A stretch of DNA of 64,000 bases, taken from contig NC_088305.1 of NCBI RefSeq assembly GCF_032854445.1, positions 22,546,955 to 22,610,954 on the forward strand, given 5' to 3'. Shown here one piece after another: positions 42,246 through 54,900 of this stretch. This DNA is from Liolophura sinensis (taxonomy: Eukaryota; Mollusca; Polyplacophora; Chitonida; Chitonidae). The notes under the pieces were generated by a model. It worked only from the letters and a program-made list of their open reading frames with translations, made no database searches and had not been told where the DNA came from. The position numbers and the translations under genes were made by a program. Position 1 is the stretch's first letter. Each line of letters starts with the position of its first letter.

Positions 42246-42454
42246 TGCCATGGTTATTAATATCAGAACTAAACAGATTTGTAATCACTGGAGGGAATGA
42301 GGTTTGTGGAAGTGAAATGTGAGGGTAAAAGGGCATAGGTATTGAGTTGTTATACTTGGCCGCTAGGATTGCGAATGACTGACGTTTGAATGTGACATCA
42401 TCGATGAGGAGTAGCTTAGACGTTTTCTGGTGGCGCCGAATTCGGTCCTAGACC

Positions 42455-43110
42455 GGTCTCTGTTTGCCGGAGTTTTGCTCTTACTACGGCTCAGGATTTC
42501 ATGCTTTCTTCTACATGCGTAGCTACGTGAGCTCTGTTGTTGGAGTTTTGCTCATACTACGGCTCCGCATTTCCTGCTTTCTCCTTCAAGCGTAGCCACA
42601 TGAGCTCTGTTGTTTGAGTTTTGCTCATACTACGACCTTTGCAGTTCCTGCTTTCTCCTACAAGCGTAGCGACATGGGCTCTGTTGTTTGAGCTTTGCTC
42701 ATACTACGGCCTTGCAGTTCTTGCTTTCTCCTACAAGCGTAGCTACATGAGCTCTGTTGTTTGAGTTTTGCTCATACTACGGCATTGCAGTTCCTGCTTT
42801 CCTCTACAAGCGTAGCCACATGAGCTCTGTTGTTTGAGTTTTGCTCATACTACGACCTTTGCAGTTCCTGCTTTCTCCTACAAGCGTAGCGACATGGGCT
42901 CTGTTGTTGGAGTTTTGCTCATACTACGACCTTGCAGTTCTTGCTTTCTCCTTCAAGCGTAGCCACATGAGCTATGTTGTTTGAGTTTTGCTCATACTAC
43001 GACCTTGCAGTTCCTGCTTTCTTCTACAAGCGTAGCCACATGAGCTCTGTTGTTTGAGTTTTGCTCATACTACGGCCTTGCAGTTCCTGCCTTCGTCTAC
43101 TAGAGTCCTT
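42455..43110. repeat. 73-bp tandem array with 220-bp higher order
   Basis: 'gagctctgttgtttgagttt' starts at 42529, 42602, 42749, 42822, 42969 and 43042. The variant 'gggctctg' falls at 42676 and 42896, exactly 220 bp apart. So the order is A-A-B, and 220-bp blocks are more alike than neighbouring 73-bp units. Confidence 0.9.
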
Positions 43111-43605
43111 TATCAAAGTTCACAGTAGCATACATATTAGTATACGCAGGTATTTTACTCAGTATAAACGTATTAAGACTTGCTTCACACCATGGCTCAT
43201 CTACGACGCCCATCAATGTATAGTTTCACTTTAATTCGTTATATACCAGGGGCGTTACGTGTGTCCTGACGTGCATGATAGAGCCGGCAATGACACCACA
43301 AATAATTAAACGAAAAACTCATCTACCCGTGTCAAATATGTTTGATAACATAAAACCGCACCAGGCCTTTAATGACGTTTGAGCAGCCGCCATTCATGTT
43401 AGACCCAATATTGCTCTGTCTATACGACTGCTACACTGCTAGAAGCTCTCTCAGGAGACGATGGGTATACCACATATAAAGCTCGCTCTGTAATCAGACC
43501 GAAATTATCATGATACCATTGCTACAACAAAAATGCTGGTTGTACGAAAACTAAAAGTAAATAAATTAACCTGTAATGTCCAAGTGGCAAGAAACCTTCC
43601 ACTCA
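43111..43605. other. Intergenic, no gene seen
   Basis: Short ORFs only. Confidence 0.45.
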
Positions 43606-43695
43606 GTCCTTGAGTTCGCTTCAATTCGGAGGCCAGCGTATGGCCGTGGGTTTCCCCTGGAAAACACCAATAAAATAAATAACTAACTAAATAAA
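43605..43695 (+). mobile_element. Degenerate SINE fragment, family A
   Basis: 'ggccagcgtatggccgtggg' and 'aacaccaataaaataaataa' match parts of family A with an internal deletion. Confidence 0.55.
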
Positions 43696-43889
43696 TCCTT
43701 CAACAATGATAAGGATATTATTTGTTCTTTTCCTAAAATCCTGCAAAACACATAAAACTAAACACGTTAATTGGGATTACATCTTAATGACCAGCTGAAC
43801 ATCAACATTAGCTATATATTTGATTTTTATACTCTATTAACGCCATACTCTAGAATTTCTCACATAAGCTGGTGATCATCTTTATGGTG

Positions 43890-44250
43890 AGTGAGTGCGT
43901 GAATGAGTGCTTAGGGTTTAACGTCGTAATTTATAATTTTTCAGTCATATGACGACAAAGGAATCCTTGGAGTTCATGTACGTGTAATGTGCCTCCTTGT
44001 TGCAGGACAAATTTCCACCGCACTTTTATCTGGTGTTGCTTCATTGAGACGACTTACCGAAGGCAAATAAGCCGCCCCACCGGAGCCATTATACTGACAC
44101 GGGTCAACAAGTCGTTGCAATATCCCTTCAATGCTGAACGCCAAACGAGGAAGCTACAACTCCCTCTTTTAAGGTCTTAAGTATGACCCGATCCAGCGAT
44201 AACCCTGGATCTACCGTCCACGAAGCGGACGCTGTACCATCTTATGGGTA
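43890..44250 (-). mobile_element. tRNA-derived SINE, family B (reverse)
   Basis: Tail 'cagtcatatgacgacaaagg' near 43943; tRNA-like head near 44195-44250. The reverse complement of the head includes 'gatggtacagcgtccgcttc' and a box B-like 'agatccagggttatcg'. Internal sequence pairs well with the forward copy at 1440-1790. Confidence 0.85.
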
Positions 44251-44269
44251 GAGGAGCCGCCCAGTTATT

Positions 44270-44370
44270 GACGTTGTTAACTGGTCTGTAGGCGTGGTTA
44301 ACTGGTTTGTAGGCGTGGTTAACTGTTATGTGGGCGTGGTTAACTTGTTTTTGGGCGTGGTTATGAGGTG
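44270..44370. repeat. ~23-bp tandem repeat, 4 copies
   Basis: 'gtaggcgtggttaactggtt' type units recur four times at about 22-23-bp spacing. Confidence 0.85.
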
Positions 44371-44618
44371 AACGGTCCGTTGTCCGGTGATTGAGTAAGC
44401 CTGGTGATTGGGTAGCTCACATCCTGTAAAGCGTCGTGGAACACTGGCTATACAGTCTGCTATTTATTATGGTGTGGAATACTTCCCCAGGATAAAAGGA
44501 ATAAAAAAATTTCAAACAGAATAAGTTATAATTTTTATTTCAAACATGTAATTGTGAAGGTGCATATAGTTTTACACGTGGTAATATGGTACGTGTAATA
44601 ACGAAGGTGTATACTCAC

Positions 44619-44850
44619 TAACCGAGCATGGGAGTTCGTACACCAAATCATTATCTTCCTCAGTGACTTGGACAGAGTAAACACCGGGCTTGTAAAACTA
44701 TTAACATGACTCGAGATGTCCTTTGTAACTCGTAGGACTTTGTTGTCCACTTTTGGCCATTTTACCTGCTGACTGACAAATGAAATTCCTGTAACTCTGC
44801 AGGTGAATACGACGTTCCCTCCCACTTCAACCCACAGATGATCAACTTGA
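44619..44850 (-). pseudogene. Decayed V-type Ig exon (paralogue of 22796-23044)
   Basis: The minus strand reads 'GGNVVFTCRVTG', then 'QQVKWPKVDNKVLRVTKDIS', clearly related to the V exon at 23.0 kb. Between the 'DIS' segment and the end there is a one-base deletion relative to that exon. After it the correct reading ('DNDLVYELP') is in another frame. The 5' part is shortened, and the only nearby acceptor ('attactttag', exon start 44850) would enter in phase 2, not phase 1. The donor end 'GGTTA|GTGAGT' is still good and would leave in phase 1. Either a recent pseudoexon or, less likely, two sequencing errors. Confidence 0.7.
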
Positions 44851-44990
44851 CTAAAGTAATAATAGTAATGGTACGGAAAGATGCATATTTGTATATTAAC
44901 TGTCCGAAATGAAGGTTTTCAGAGCATTTTGGTACTTAACTTGACCCAGGACATAAGCTGATATACAAGACTTTTACCATACCCAGTCGA

Positions 44991-45131
44991 TTAGACTGCA
45001 ATGGCATCTCTTTCCTGATATGCCGCACGAAGGGCAGTGACCTGCTTTACCTTTAACTCTGCAGATACGCCACCGCTTACCTTGGCATACGCGACGACTT
45101 CTTCGAACCCAACTTTCATGTTGTCGACATA
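44991..45131 (-). CDS. Candidate terminal exon, unknown protein
   Basis: After acceptor 'attaagtttttcag', a phase-0 frame of 46 codons runs to TAA at 44991. It begins 'YVDNMKVGFEEVVAYAK', continues with 'VSGGVSAELKVKQVTALRAA' and ends 'YQERDAIAV'. It is amphipathic, low in Cys, and has no known motif. An internal donor-like 'CCAAG|GTAAGC' after residue 17 offers an alternative short exon. No partner exon was found upstream. It is probably separate from the Ig pseudoexon 140 bases further on. Confidence 0.3.
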   Translation of the reverse strand, partial: YVDNMKVGFEEVVAYAKVSGGVSAELKVKQVTALRAAYQERDAIAV

Positions 45132-45179
45132 CTGAAAAACTTAATATTCTTAAGGTAATAGGTGAGTACTCTCTTTCCT

Positions 45180-45585
45180 TTGAGCAAATAGTTAGGGTCA
45201 CACAGTGATTCTGTTTTCTTGTAGTAGATAGGCTAGGTCACCTAACGACGCTGTCTCCAGATATGTTAGGGTCACGTAACAACGCTATCTCCTTTTAACA
45301 GGTAGGTTAGGGTCACAAAACTACGATGTCTCCTTGAAGCAGATAGTCTAGGGTCGCATAACGACGCTGTCTGCTTGAAGCAGATATACCCAGGTCACAT
45401 AACGACGCTGTCTCCTTTTAGCAGATACTAGGGTCACCTAACGATGCTGTCTCCAGATATGTTAGGGTCACATTACAACGCTGTCTACTTTTAGCAGGTA
45501 GGCTATAGTCAAATGACGACGCTATCTCCTTGTAGCAGATAGGCTAGGGTCACGTAAGGACGCTGTCTTCTTTTAGCAGATGGGG
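45180..45585. repeat. Minisatellite, ~43-bp unit
   Basis: 'agggtcacataacgacgctg' plus 'tctccttttagcagatagg' recurs about nine times, with a last copy after the SINE (45830-45865). The SINE therefore inserted into the array. Confidence 0.88.
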
Positions 45586-45832
45586 GGCCTCCGTGGTTCA
45601 GTTGACTAGCACGCTATCGCAGCGTAATGACCCGGGAGTCTCTCACCAATGCGGTCAGTGTGAGTTCAAGTCAAGCTCATGATGGCCTCCTCTCCGGCCG
45701 TACGTGGGAATGTCTGGCAACAACCTGCGGATGGCCTTCGTCCGGTTTTCTCCCACCATAATGCTGGCCGCAGTGAAATATTACGTGAGTACGGCGTAAA
45801 ACACCAATCAAATAAATAAATAAATAAATCTT
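45586..45832 (+). mobile_element. SINE, family A, full length
   Basis: From 'ggggcctccgtggttcagtt' through box B-like 'gagttcaagtcaagctcatg', 'gtacgtgggaatgtctggca' and 'ggcgtaaaacaccaatcaaa' to an 'taaataaataaat' tail. The flanks 'cttttagcagat' and 'cttttaggagat' are candidate target duplications within the interrupted minisatellite. Confidence 0.92.
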
Positions 45833-45865
45833 TTAGGAGATAGGGTCACATAACAACACTGTCTC

Positions 45866-48250
45866 TAGACCAAGGCCAACGAATTTGGGCTGGAGTTTCA
45901 GTTGTTTCAACATACTTTCTCGTAAAAATCTTTGAGAACAGCGTTGATGCCTGCGGTGCACGCAGACGGTGCGAAAACAACACAATGCTGATACCACATT
46001 CAAAAAATTAATCTGTTAATTTTATCAGAAAGTTTATTGCCTGCTAGAATGTTTTCTGCTATCGCAGCAGATTTTTATGTTTAATATAAGACACATATTT
46101 TATTTATTCAACATAAAGATTCTATCAAACTAATAGGGTATTATGTTGAATATGACAGAACATTATGTTATATTAACAGATACAATCTAGCATAACTCAG
46201 ACAACAGACGTTCTGTGAAAATTAACAAATTAATGTTCTGGGTGTATTGTTGGTTTAATTATAGTGTATATTGGATGATAGATATTTCTTCAAAAATGCC
46301 AGGAATGATAATTACTACTTTGACGTATAAGCCTTCCACTTTTTTACAGAAACATTTTTGTTCTTGTTGTACAGAAATTATTCGTTAGGTACCACGTTTG
46401 ATCTCCTGCCGACTTTCTTTAAGTGGTCAAGCCATACGTTCAATAAATAAATCACACAAATAATGTAGCCGTGAAAAGCACGAGAAGCAAAGATATCCAT
46501 ATGACAGCATGCAGGTGAATTTATAGAAATCATTTGATTATTTTTAAACCGTTTGCACCAGTCTTTCAAGGAGTGTTCTGGTATCAGGACGACTAAGGAC
46601 ATTCCCATTGTGAGCGTGATTGAGTGTGAAGCCAGCCAACAATCTACTTAGTCGATCGTGGTTCGCTTAACGGTTGTTCCAAAAATCAAATGGAGGCAAA
46701 GGAACAATTTTGTGAAACTTACGTATATTTTTGTGCATGAACTTGTGCAACCAAATTACAGATCTCTGGTGGGATTTTATCTGACGGTAGAAATTTTTTC
46801 TTAGGAAGTTATGAAAGTTAAAAAAAATGGAATTGTGGAAAAAAATTGAACATTATCGATTCGAACGTACACTGTAGACTGAATTGTAAATTGTTGCGTG
46901 AATTGTGTTCTAGAGTAAGTTTAATTTTGATGAGTGATGTTCTCGTAAGTAGATTTTTACTAACACATTCTTCTTCCGTAAAATGAAATAAAAATGTCTA
47001 TGACATCTCCCAGAATACAGCAATACATATAGATGCCATACTGGATTTCTAATACCAGAAGAAGGAGAGTGGATCCTTTATAACACGAGTCATTGGAGTC
47101 TGTCAAAAAGTTTGTAATCGTTTAGGGCCGTGCATATGGCAGGTGACTTTCTTCTGTTACATACATATTTACACATTGTGTGTGAAGAACTTTTTTTGGG
47201 CGCAGTTCACTTCCTTAGCTATACCTGTGTGTCGGGGACACAAGGTGTTAAAAAGGAGCGTTATTTGCTGAAATATCACTGCATGGACATGTTGATAGAA
47301 ACTAACCTGCTAACGCTTGAAACTGACTCTTAGAATATTGAATATGGGAGCCCATTGTGGCCATCGGTCATCGGTGTCGTCGCGCATCACGACCATTCGA
47401 TGTCGCAACATTTTTGTCGCTCTGTCCTTGTCTTCCGTGATTTGCATACATGTAACATGTGCCTCCAAATAGGCTAAAGTCAGTCTGGAGGCATGGTCGT
47501 CTCTAGAAAAATCTACAAGTCTGAGAAAACAACTCGGAACATCTCAACTTGTTGAATTTGCTATTATTAACAAGGCTTTATTAACTTAATAAATTTCTTT
47601 TATGTATGTATGGTTGTGTAACTGAGTATGTGTCACAATTGTGAAGGCTGCCTCAACAGACATGATCAAATGGTCTAAATGACAACGTTTCAATATATTT
47701 AATAATATCAGAAATATGCCCACACGAAAAGTCATTATTAAATGTAATATCATTATATTAAGTGCATGGCACTTCTCGAGATGCGAGCCCTTCTGTACGA
47801 ATACATTACAACTTGTGGGACAGTTGCCGTCCGTCGTCCGTGGAATGATTGCCATGGTAGAACGTTCATGCTGTCTCCGCCCATTGGTTAGCCAGATCGT
47901 CCCCTACCAGCTCCTTGATCCGGAAGTAGATCACAAAATTGCGAAATAACCATCTTTCTCTCACCGCTAGTTGTAAGAGGAACTGAGGTGTCTCTGGAAA
48001 TGAAATCAGAATCAGAAATGAAATCAGAAAAAATTAAATAAGCAAGGCAGAACTTCAGTAAAATGCCAATTATTGCAGGAACTAAGCTAAAGACTGTCTT
48101 CTGTACTGCAGGAAAATTACCGGCTCTGCTCACTGACCCGGAAAGCCTGACTGGTCTTATACATGCAAATAACTGAATCTGTTATCCATTGGTTCAAGAT
48201 TTGCACAAATTTTTGGTTTCATGTACAATGCCAAAAAATCAGGCATATCA
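45866..48250. other. No supported gene
   Basis: The best minus ORFs (46378-46608; 47586-47855, whose 'accATGG' start sits in a good context) have no recognisable domain. The second begins 'MAIIPRTTDGNCPTSCNVF' and then becomes AT-rich. Confidence 0.4.
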
Positions 48251-48279
48251 CTTATTGCATGGCCAAAGACTTAACCTGA

Positions 48280-48530
48280 GACAGAACGCAGATTATTGAC
48301 AAATAATACGAATGACAAACACTGTAGACAGATGACAATATCTTGTAGAAATGATGAACATTTAGACGACTTAGACGAAGACGAAGCTCCTTGCACAAAT
48401 GATGAAAATGGACGCACATGATTGACAGCTTGTACAAATGATGAAAACTGGACACATGATTAACGGCTAGTACAAATGAAGAAAACTGAACACAATGGTC
48501 AATGGCTACTAGGCGCACATAATTGACGGG
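48280..48530. repeat. Degenerate repeat, ~40-bp unit
   Basis: 'acaaatgatgaaaactggac' plus 'acatgattgacggct' type units recur about six times with strong divergence. Confidence 0.6.
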
Positions 48531-48774
48531 TATTGGACAAATTGTACAAATAATACAAGTGTATACAGATGATTGCTAGATTGTTCAAATAGCTCATATT
48601 ATAAACCTGGCTCCATCAAGGTATGATCGACTCGATAGCCTTATATTATTTTCAACAGGCGGACACTGTATTAAAACGGCTAGACTTTTACAAAATAACT
48701 GTTTCACACTCCATTTAACTCCATTGTTCGGAGCGTAAAGCACAGAACTACTCGCTAACCATGCTATGACTTAT

Positions 48775-48969
48775 TCATTTTTGACAACCACCTTCTGCAT
48801 TGAGTGCTAAATCATCATTGGTATCCACATCTTGGGTTATAAGGTGTAAGCTGTTTAGATTCCATGTGTAATACGGAAACGGGAACGTAGCCTCCATTTC
48901 CGCTGGCGTAATCTCCCCATCTTCGTTTTGGTCCGACAATTTCGTATAGTCGGGGACAATTCTGTTCGC
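48775..48969 (-). CDS. EF-hand gene, terminal exon (EF3, degenerate EF4, stop)
   Basis: 65 codons including the TGA stop, phase 0 after acceptor 'cttttcattttcag'. EF3 loop at residues 13-24 of the exon is 'DQNEDGEITPAE', with Asp/Asn/Asp at 1, 3, 5, Gly at 6, Ile at 8 and Glu at 12. Near the end 'DVDTNDDLALNAE' looks like a fourth loop, but position 6 is Asp and the expected Glu is one residue late (Ala at 12, Glu at 13). It probably binds Ca2+ poorly. The protein ends 'GGCQK'. No clear AATAAA was seen within 500 bases downstream. Confidence 0.82.
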   Translation of the reverse strand, partial: ANRIVPDYTKLSDQNEDGEITPAEMEATFPFPYYTWNLNSLHLITQDVDTNDDLALNAEGGCQK

Positions 48970-51900
48970 CTGAAAATGAAAAGAATGGTAAGACAATAAT
49001 ATCGTATGTTGGTGGTAAGGGTGACCATCTAACGTTTAGTATAATGGGAAAATCTAATGTTCAGTGTAATGGTGACCATCTAATGTTTAGTATAATGGGA
49101 AAATATAATGCTTAATGTAATGGAACATCATATACGCAATATAATGGAAACAGCTAATATGCAGTATAATGATAACATCTAATGTACAGTGTAATGGAAA
49201 CATCTAAAGTGCAGTATAATAGTGACCATTTGATGTTTGATATAATGGGAAAATGTAATGTTTAGTATAATGGTGACCATCTAATGTGCAGTATAATGGA
49301 AAAGTCTAATGTGCAGTATAATGGTGATCATTTGAGGTTTGGTATAATGGGAAAATGTAATGTTTAGCATAATGGTGACCATCTAATGTGCAGTATAATG
49401 GAAAAGTCAAATGTTTATTATAATGGGAAAATTCAAACTTTAGTATCATGGGAAAATCTAATGTTCAGTGTATTGGTGACCATCAAATGTACAGATAAAA
49501 ACATCTAATGTTTATTATAATGGTGACCATCTAGTCTTTAGTATAATCTGAAAATGTAATGTTCAGTGTAATGGTGACCATCTAATGTTTAGTATAATGG
49601 GAAAATATAATGTTTAATGTAATTGAAACATCAAATGCGCAAAACAATGGAAACAGCTAATTTGCAGTATAATGAGAACATCTAATGTGCAGTGTAATGG
49701 AAACATCTCAAGTGCAGTATACTGGAAACATCTAATGTGCAGTATAAAGGAAACGTCTAATGTGCAGTATAATGGAAACATCTAATGTGTCGCATAATGG
49801 AAACATCTAATGTGCAGTATAATGGGAACAGCTAATATGCAGTATAATAGTGATCATATAATGTACAATACAAAAAAAAATCATTTGCAGTCTAATGGAA
49901 CATCTAATGTGCAGTATACTGGAAACATCAATTGCGCTGTGTATTGGAAATATCTAACGCGCAGTACAATAGAAACATCTAACGTGTAGTATAATAACAA
50001 CCATCTAATGTGCAGCATAATGGCGGCCTTCTAATGTGCAGTGTAATGGAAACCTCTAATGCGCCGTATAATGTAAACATCTAATGCGAAGTATAATGGA
50101 AACATCTATTGTACAGTATAATGGCGACCATCTAATGAGCAGTATAATGGCGACCTAATGTGCAGTATAATGGAAACATCTAATACACAGTATAATGGAA
50201 ACATCTAATGCATAGTATAATGGAAACATATAATGCGCAGTAGGCCTATAATGGCGACCATCTAATGAGCAGTATAATGGCGAGCTAATGTGCACTGTAA
50301 TGGAAACATCTAACGTGCCGTATAATGGAAACATCTAATGCGCAGTAACATGGAAACATCTAATGCGTAGAATAATGGCGACCATCTAATGTGCAGTATA
50401 ATGACGACCTTCTAATGCGCGGTATAATGGAAACATCCAATGTGCAGTTTTAATGGATAACAGTTCTCGTATTTATCAAGTGGCAATGTTTTAATAGCTG
50501 GCGCAAAACGATTGTAAATGAGGCTTGTAGTAGTGTTGTGTTATGATACTAACTCTTAGCCAAGGTGTTACGAGCTTCTTCCCTTTGTTTGCCTCAAAGT
50601 TGTTGTCTCAACAGATACCCAATTCAAACTACAAACTCTATCTAATCGGAGAATGGTGACATCAGACATGGCAACCTCCTTATCACAGTATGCTGACATT
50701 AAGCATGATCACTACCTAATCGCTCTATACTAGCAAAAGACATGCTCCCTCGCCTCCCCCACCTCATTGCAAAATACTGACACCAGATGTAACATCCATC
50801 TAATAGTAATATGCTGACATCGCATCCCCCACCCTAATCACTGTATGCTGACACCAGGTATGACGCCTCAGCTTATCTTGTGATGTTTACATCAGATATG
50901 ACACCCCACGTAATCGCAGTATGCTGACACCAGGAATGACACCTAATCTAATCGCATGATACTTACATCAGATATGACACCCCACTTAATCGCAGTATGC
51001 TGACACCAGGAATGACACCTCACCTAATCGCATGATACTTACATCAGATGTGACATCCCACCTAATCGTAGTATGCTGACACCAGGAATGACACCTCACC
51101 TAATCGCATGATACTTACATCAGATGTGACATCCCACCTAATCCCAATCTGAGTTACCAGACATACCATTCTGCCAAATTAAGGTCCAGGAAATGCTACC
51201 AGATGTTTAATTTATTAATATACCAATCGCTTGTTGTCACCACGTCCCGACAAACACTAACAGCGCGGAAATCATGATAATAAGCGCCTTTAACTACTTG
51301 ACCATTGCCTACTAGCAATGTATGACCCCTCCCAAAACTGGGGACATACGAGACACATTTTTTCGCCTGTACTGCCGCATTTTGTGAATTTCTAAAAACC
51401 CTCCTAAGATGTCCGCTCCTGCAAAGGCGCATTTCTCAGGCGATCTTGTCCGCCCCGAAATTCGTTTGTATGAAACATGTTTGATAATAGCGAAGAAATA
51501 AGCCGGCGATTTCTGCAGTGTGTCCGCTCCAGCGAATGGAGACGATGGAGCTGGAACAGGCTATTCTGCGAATCTCATTAGCGTATTTCGAGGGCAATTA
51601 AATCCTGCTTACAAGCGAAAATATCCGCCTAATGTGTCCCCCAGCTGAAGACTGAGTCCTTGTCTACTAGTAATGAGGCGCGTGAACCAACTCCATCCAC
51701 GACCAAGTAATCAGTGTCAGTCAATGTTGAAGTTTAAATTTGATGTTTTGTTAAGCAATTTTAGTGATTCTTTTATACAAATACCATGTACAGCAGTTTG
51801 GTTTGGTTGTAGAATTTCCACAAATTTGGAATATACAGGATGCGATGATTCTGGTCATTTCCTATAAGATATGGCAGATTTAATTAAATGGCCTTACCTG

Positions 51901-54900
51901 TTGTATGAGATATTCAGGGTTCACTTTGCTCTTCATCCTCTCGACGACCTCTACAGCACGGGCCACCTGTTCATCACCAGCTAAGCTCACCAGTAGATTG
52001 CTGGCGCGCTTTAATTCTGAAGAATATACCACAGGACAGGGGCCAGATTCACTAAGATGTCATACAAGTACGATAATCGCACATATAGGTCAATGGTACT
52101 GTAAAAGTGATATGCAAAGCATCATACGACAAATGTACGATAAAAAGATATGTACGCCGCTTTGTGAAACTGGGCCCAGATATCTTAAAATGCAAAACAA
52201 CGATCGGATGGTGGTGGCTTTCCCCCGGGCTCTGCTCGGTTTTCTCGCTCCTTAATGCTGCCCGCCGTTGTATAAATGAAATATTTTGAGAACAGTATAC
52301 AGCAAGAATAAAAAAATAAATGAAAAAATAAAGGGAAAAACTCACGAGATCTTATGAGGATTTATGTAATGAATTCTGTACATGTAACTGACTAAATGCG
52401 TATGTATGTGAGGTTGTCTTGGTGTATGTCTTTAATATGGCTGTAACAGCTTTTCTTTGCTGGAATTAGTTTTTCATTTCAGATTATCTCAGGAACGTGA
52501 ATGCATGATACTGTATATATTTCTTGGGAATTCATCGAGTCATAGGTGACACAGGTAGACTTGTCAGTGAATGTACATGTATGGGTGTTTTACCCTCGTT
52601 TCCTATGACACCATTGTCATTGGTATCAATTATGCCCGCCACTGTCATGATATAGCCCTTCTCCTGAACTCGATAAGATGGCAAAACGTAGTCGGGGTCT
52701 CTCTCAGGGTTAAATACCATGTCCAGGTAACCTTCAACTTCCGTAATGGCAACCTGACCGTCACGGTCCTGGTCAAGGATGTCCTTTACGATGTCGGCGA
52801 GGGCCTCAGCGGGAGGCTGTTAAACAGACAGTTAAGTTTGAAATGGTCACTAACTCTGAGATCCGCACGTCATGTTAAAGCCTCAACGTTTACATCAACC
52901 GCCCTGCATCGGTACGCTCATGTAATGACCTGAAAGTGTCGCGTAAAGTGACAGAGTATCAGAGGCATCCACTCGGCCAGTATCCGAGTCATTTTCGAAT
53001 CACATGACTTCGTTCTCAGGGTGAACTCTGCTGTTCTCCCCAAAATTTAGATCATCATCTATTTTGAAAATTGTTGCTTAGACTTCCTTCTGTTCATTAT
53101 TAGAGCAGAAAGTAAAGTTAAAACTCTGAAAGAAGTTGACAATGACCGTTTGAATAGGGTATACCTTCTTGGTTTCAGTCAGGACTTTCCACGAGTTTAT
53201 CCTTTGTCAGGTGATGCCGATAGCGACAGGCTCGAATTAAAAATGGTGGTTAGCGAGGGTTACCTTGTTGGCGATGTACCATTTGTGTTAATCAAAGTGA
53301 TGTGTTTTATTACTCAGGAAAAACTAGGTGATATGGACTCCAAATTACGGTAGAATCAATAGAAAAGTGTTTATAGCGTATATCTTTGCGTATATCTGAA
53401 ATGATCTCTAAAATGTTAAGGCAAACGGAAACAACACCCATCTAAATATCAGTTATATGGTTTTATAAGTACACGCCGCAGTGTAGTGTCTAGTATACTC
53501 TACTCAACACATTGCAGCCATGATATGTATGCTATGCATCTAAAGAAACGTAACCTATGAATAGTGGGACTTCAAACGTTTTCGAAAGTTGACGACTATG
53601 GGAATTTTAATATTCCTCCAATACTGAAAAAACACGTATTTAAACAAACCCATTTAAAATTGTTACTTTTTATGTGGTTGACTAAAATCTTGACTTAAGT
53701 CTAAGACTGCTTCGTGATTCCGGCCCAGCTTAGATACACTGCTTATGAATTCTTTGAAAAGTTTCAAGTAAATTCTCGTAAAATGAGGTGCACCTATTAG
53801 AACTGATTAACACACTTAACATTTGTCTTATATACACAACACAATTTTGTTAGGCGAATAATTGTATTCAAATAGTTAATATAAAATCTGTGACAAAGTA
53901 AATAATCACCACTACTAGTTGTTGGTAAAACAGTAAAGTCAACTTTATATCGTCACGTTCAGGTACATTTCTGTTCTAAATGTTCGAGATAAAAGCGGCA
54001 AGAAAAGTAACACACGTGTGCAACATAGAGGAAAACACTTGCCATAGTAGATCGCCTAGAGTGTTGTCGAGCCTGTAGCTGGAGGGATCTTAGGGAATCC
54101 AGAAATCCAAACCCGACAACAGACGACGAACACAGCAGGGTAACCACTAGCACACGGACACACAATGACGTCATCATCTACAATGCAACACATACATTAA
54201 ATGTGAAATTCATAGGTTTGAGCACACGTGTTACTGGTGGGAGCAGGAGAAGATAAATAGCATGGAGCGAAATGGGTGACATGATGATTTGTAGTGATTC
54301 CTAAAGCTTTTATTCCCAGAAAGAATTTCTTAGCATTAAGCTACATCATTATTAATTTTTTTTTTATGCTACAATCGTCTGCAGTGCCTATCTCATCTGG
54401 GTTAAATTCGCTTTGTTTTCGTATGCAGTACTCTAGTCACGTGACCAAAGAGTGTGCTAATGATTGGTTCAGAGCAACTATGACATCAAGTGCTGCAAAA
54501 CTATGAATACAAGCCTGCGTGAAGTAAAACTCATCATTCATATTTTGTGTCTATCTTTTATAAGTATAATAAGCCCTTTTAGTCGGCTAGAAGTAAGTGC
54601 TAAGTAAGGAATACTATAATGAATCGCAGATGTATGTACACTTTGAGTTTTACCTCGCACTTAACAATTCTTCAGTAATATGACGACCAAATATCGCTGA
54701 TAAGAATGGAAGGGCTTACAGTTGTAGTTCGAATAGAAACATGTAGGAAATTGAGACAGTTTTTCATGTATTTCTAATAGCCGTTCCCCATCTAGAAAAA
54801 TTTATCATTTTTACACATATATGTAACTGTATAAGCAGTTAGCGATCACATGGTTAATGTTAACTCACCCTACTTGGCGTTGAAATACTGCAATGCCGCG

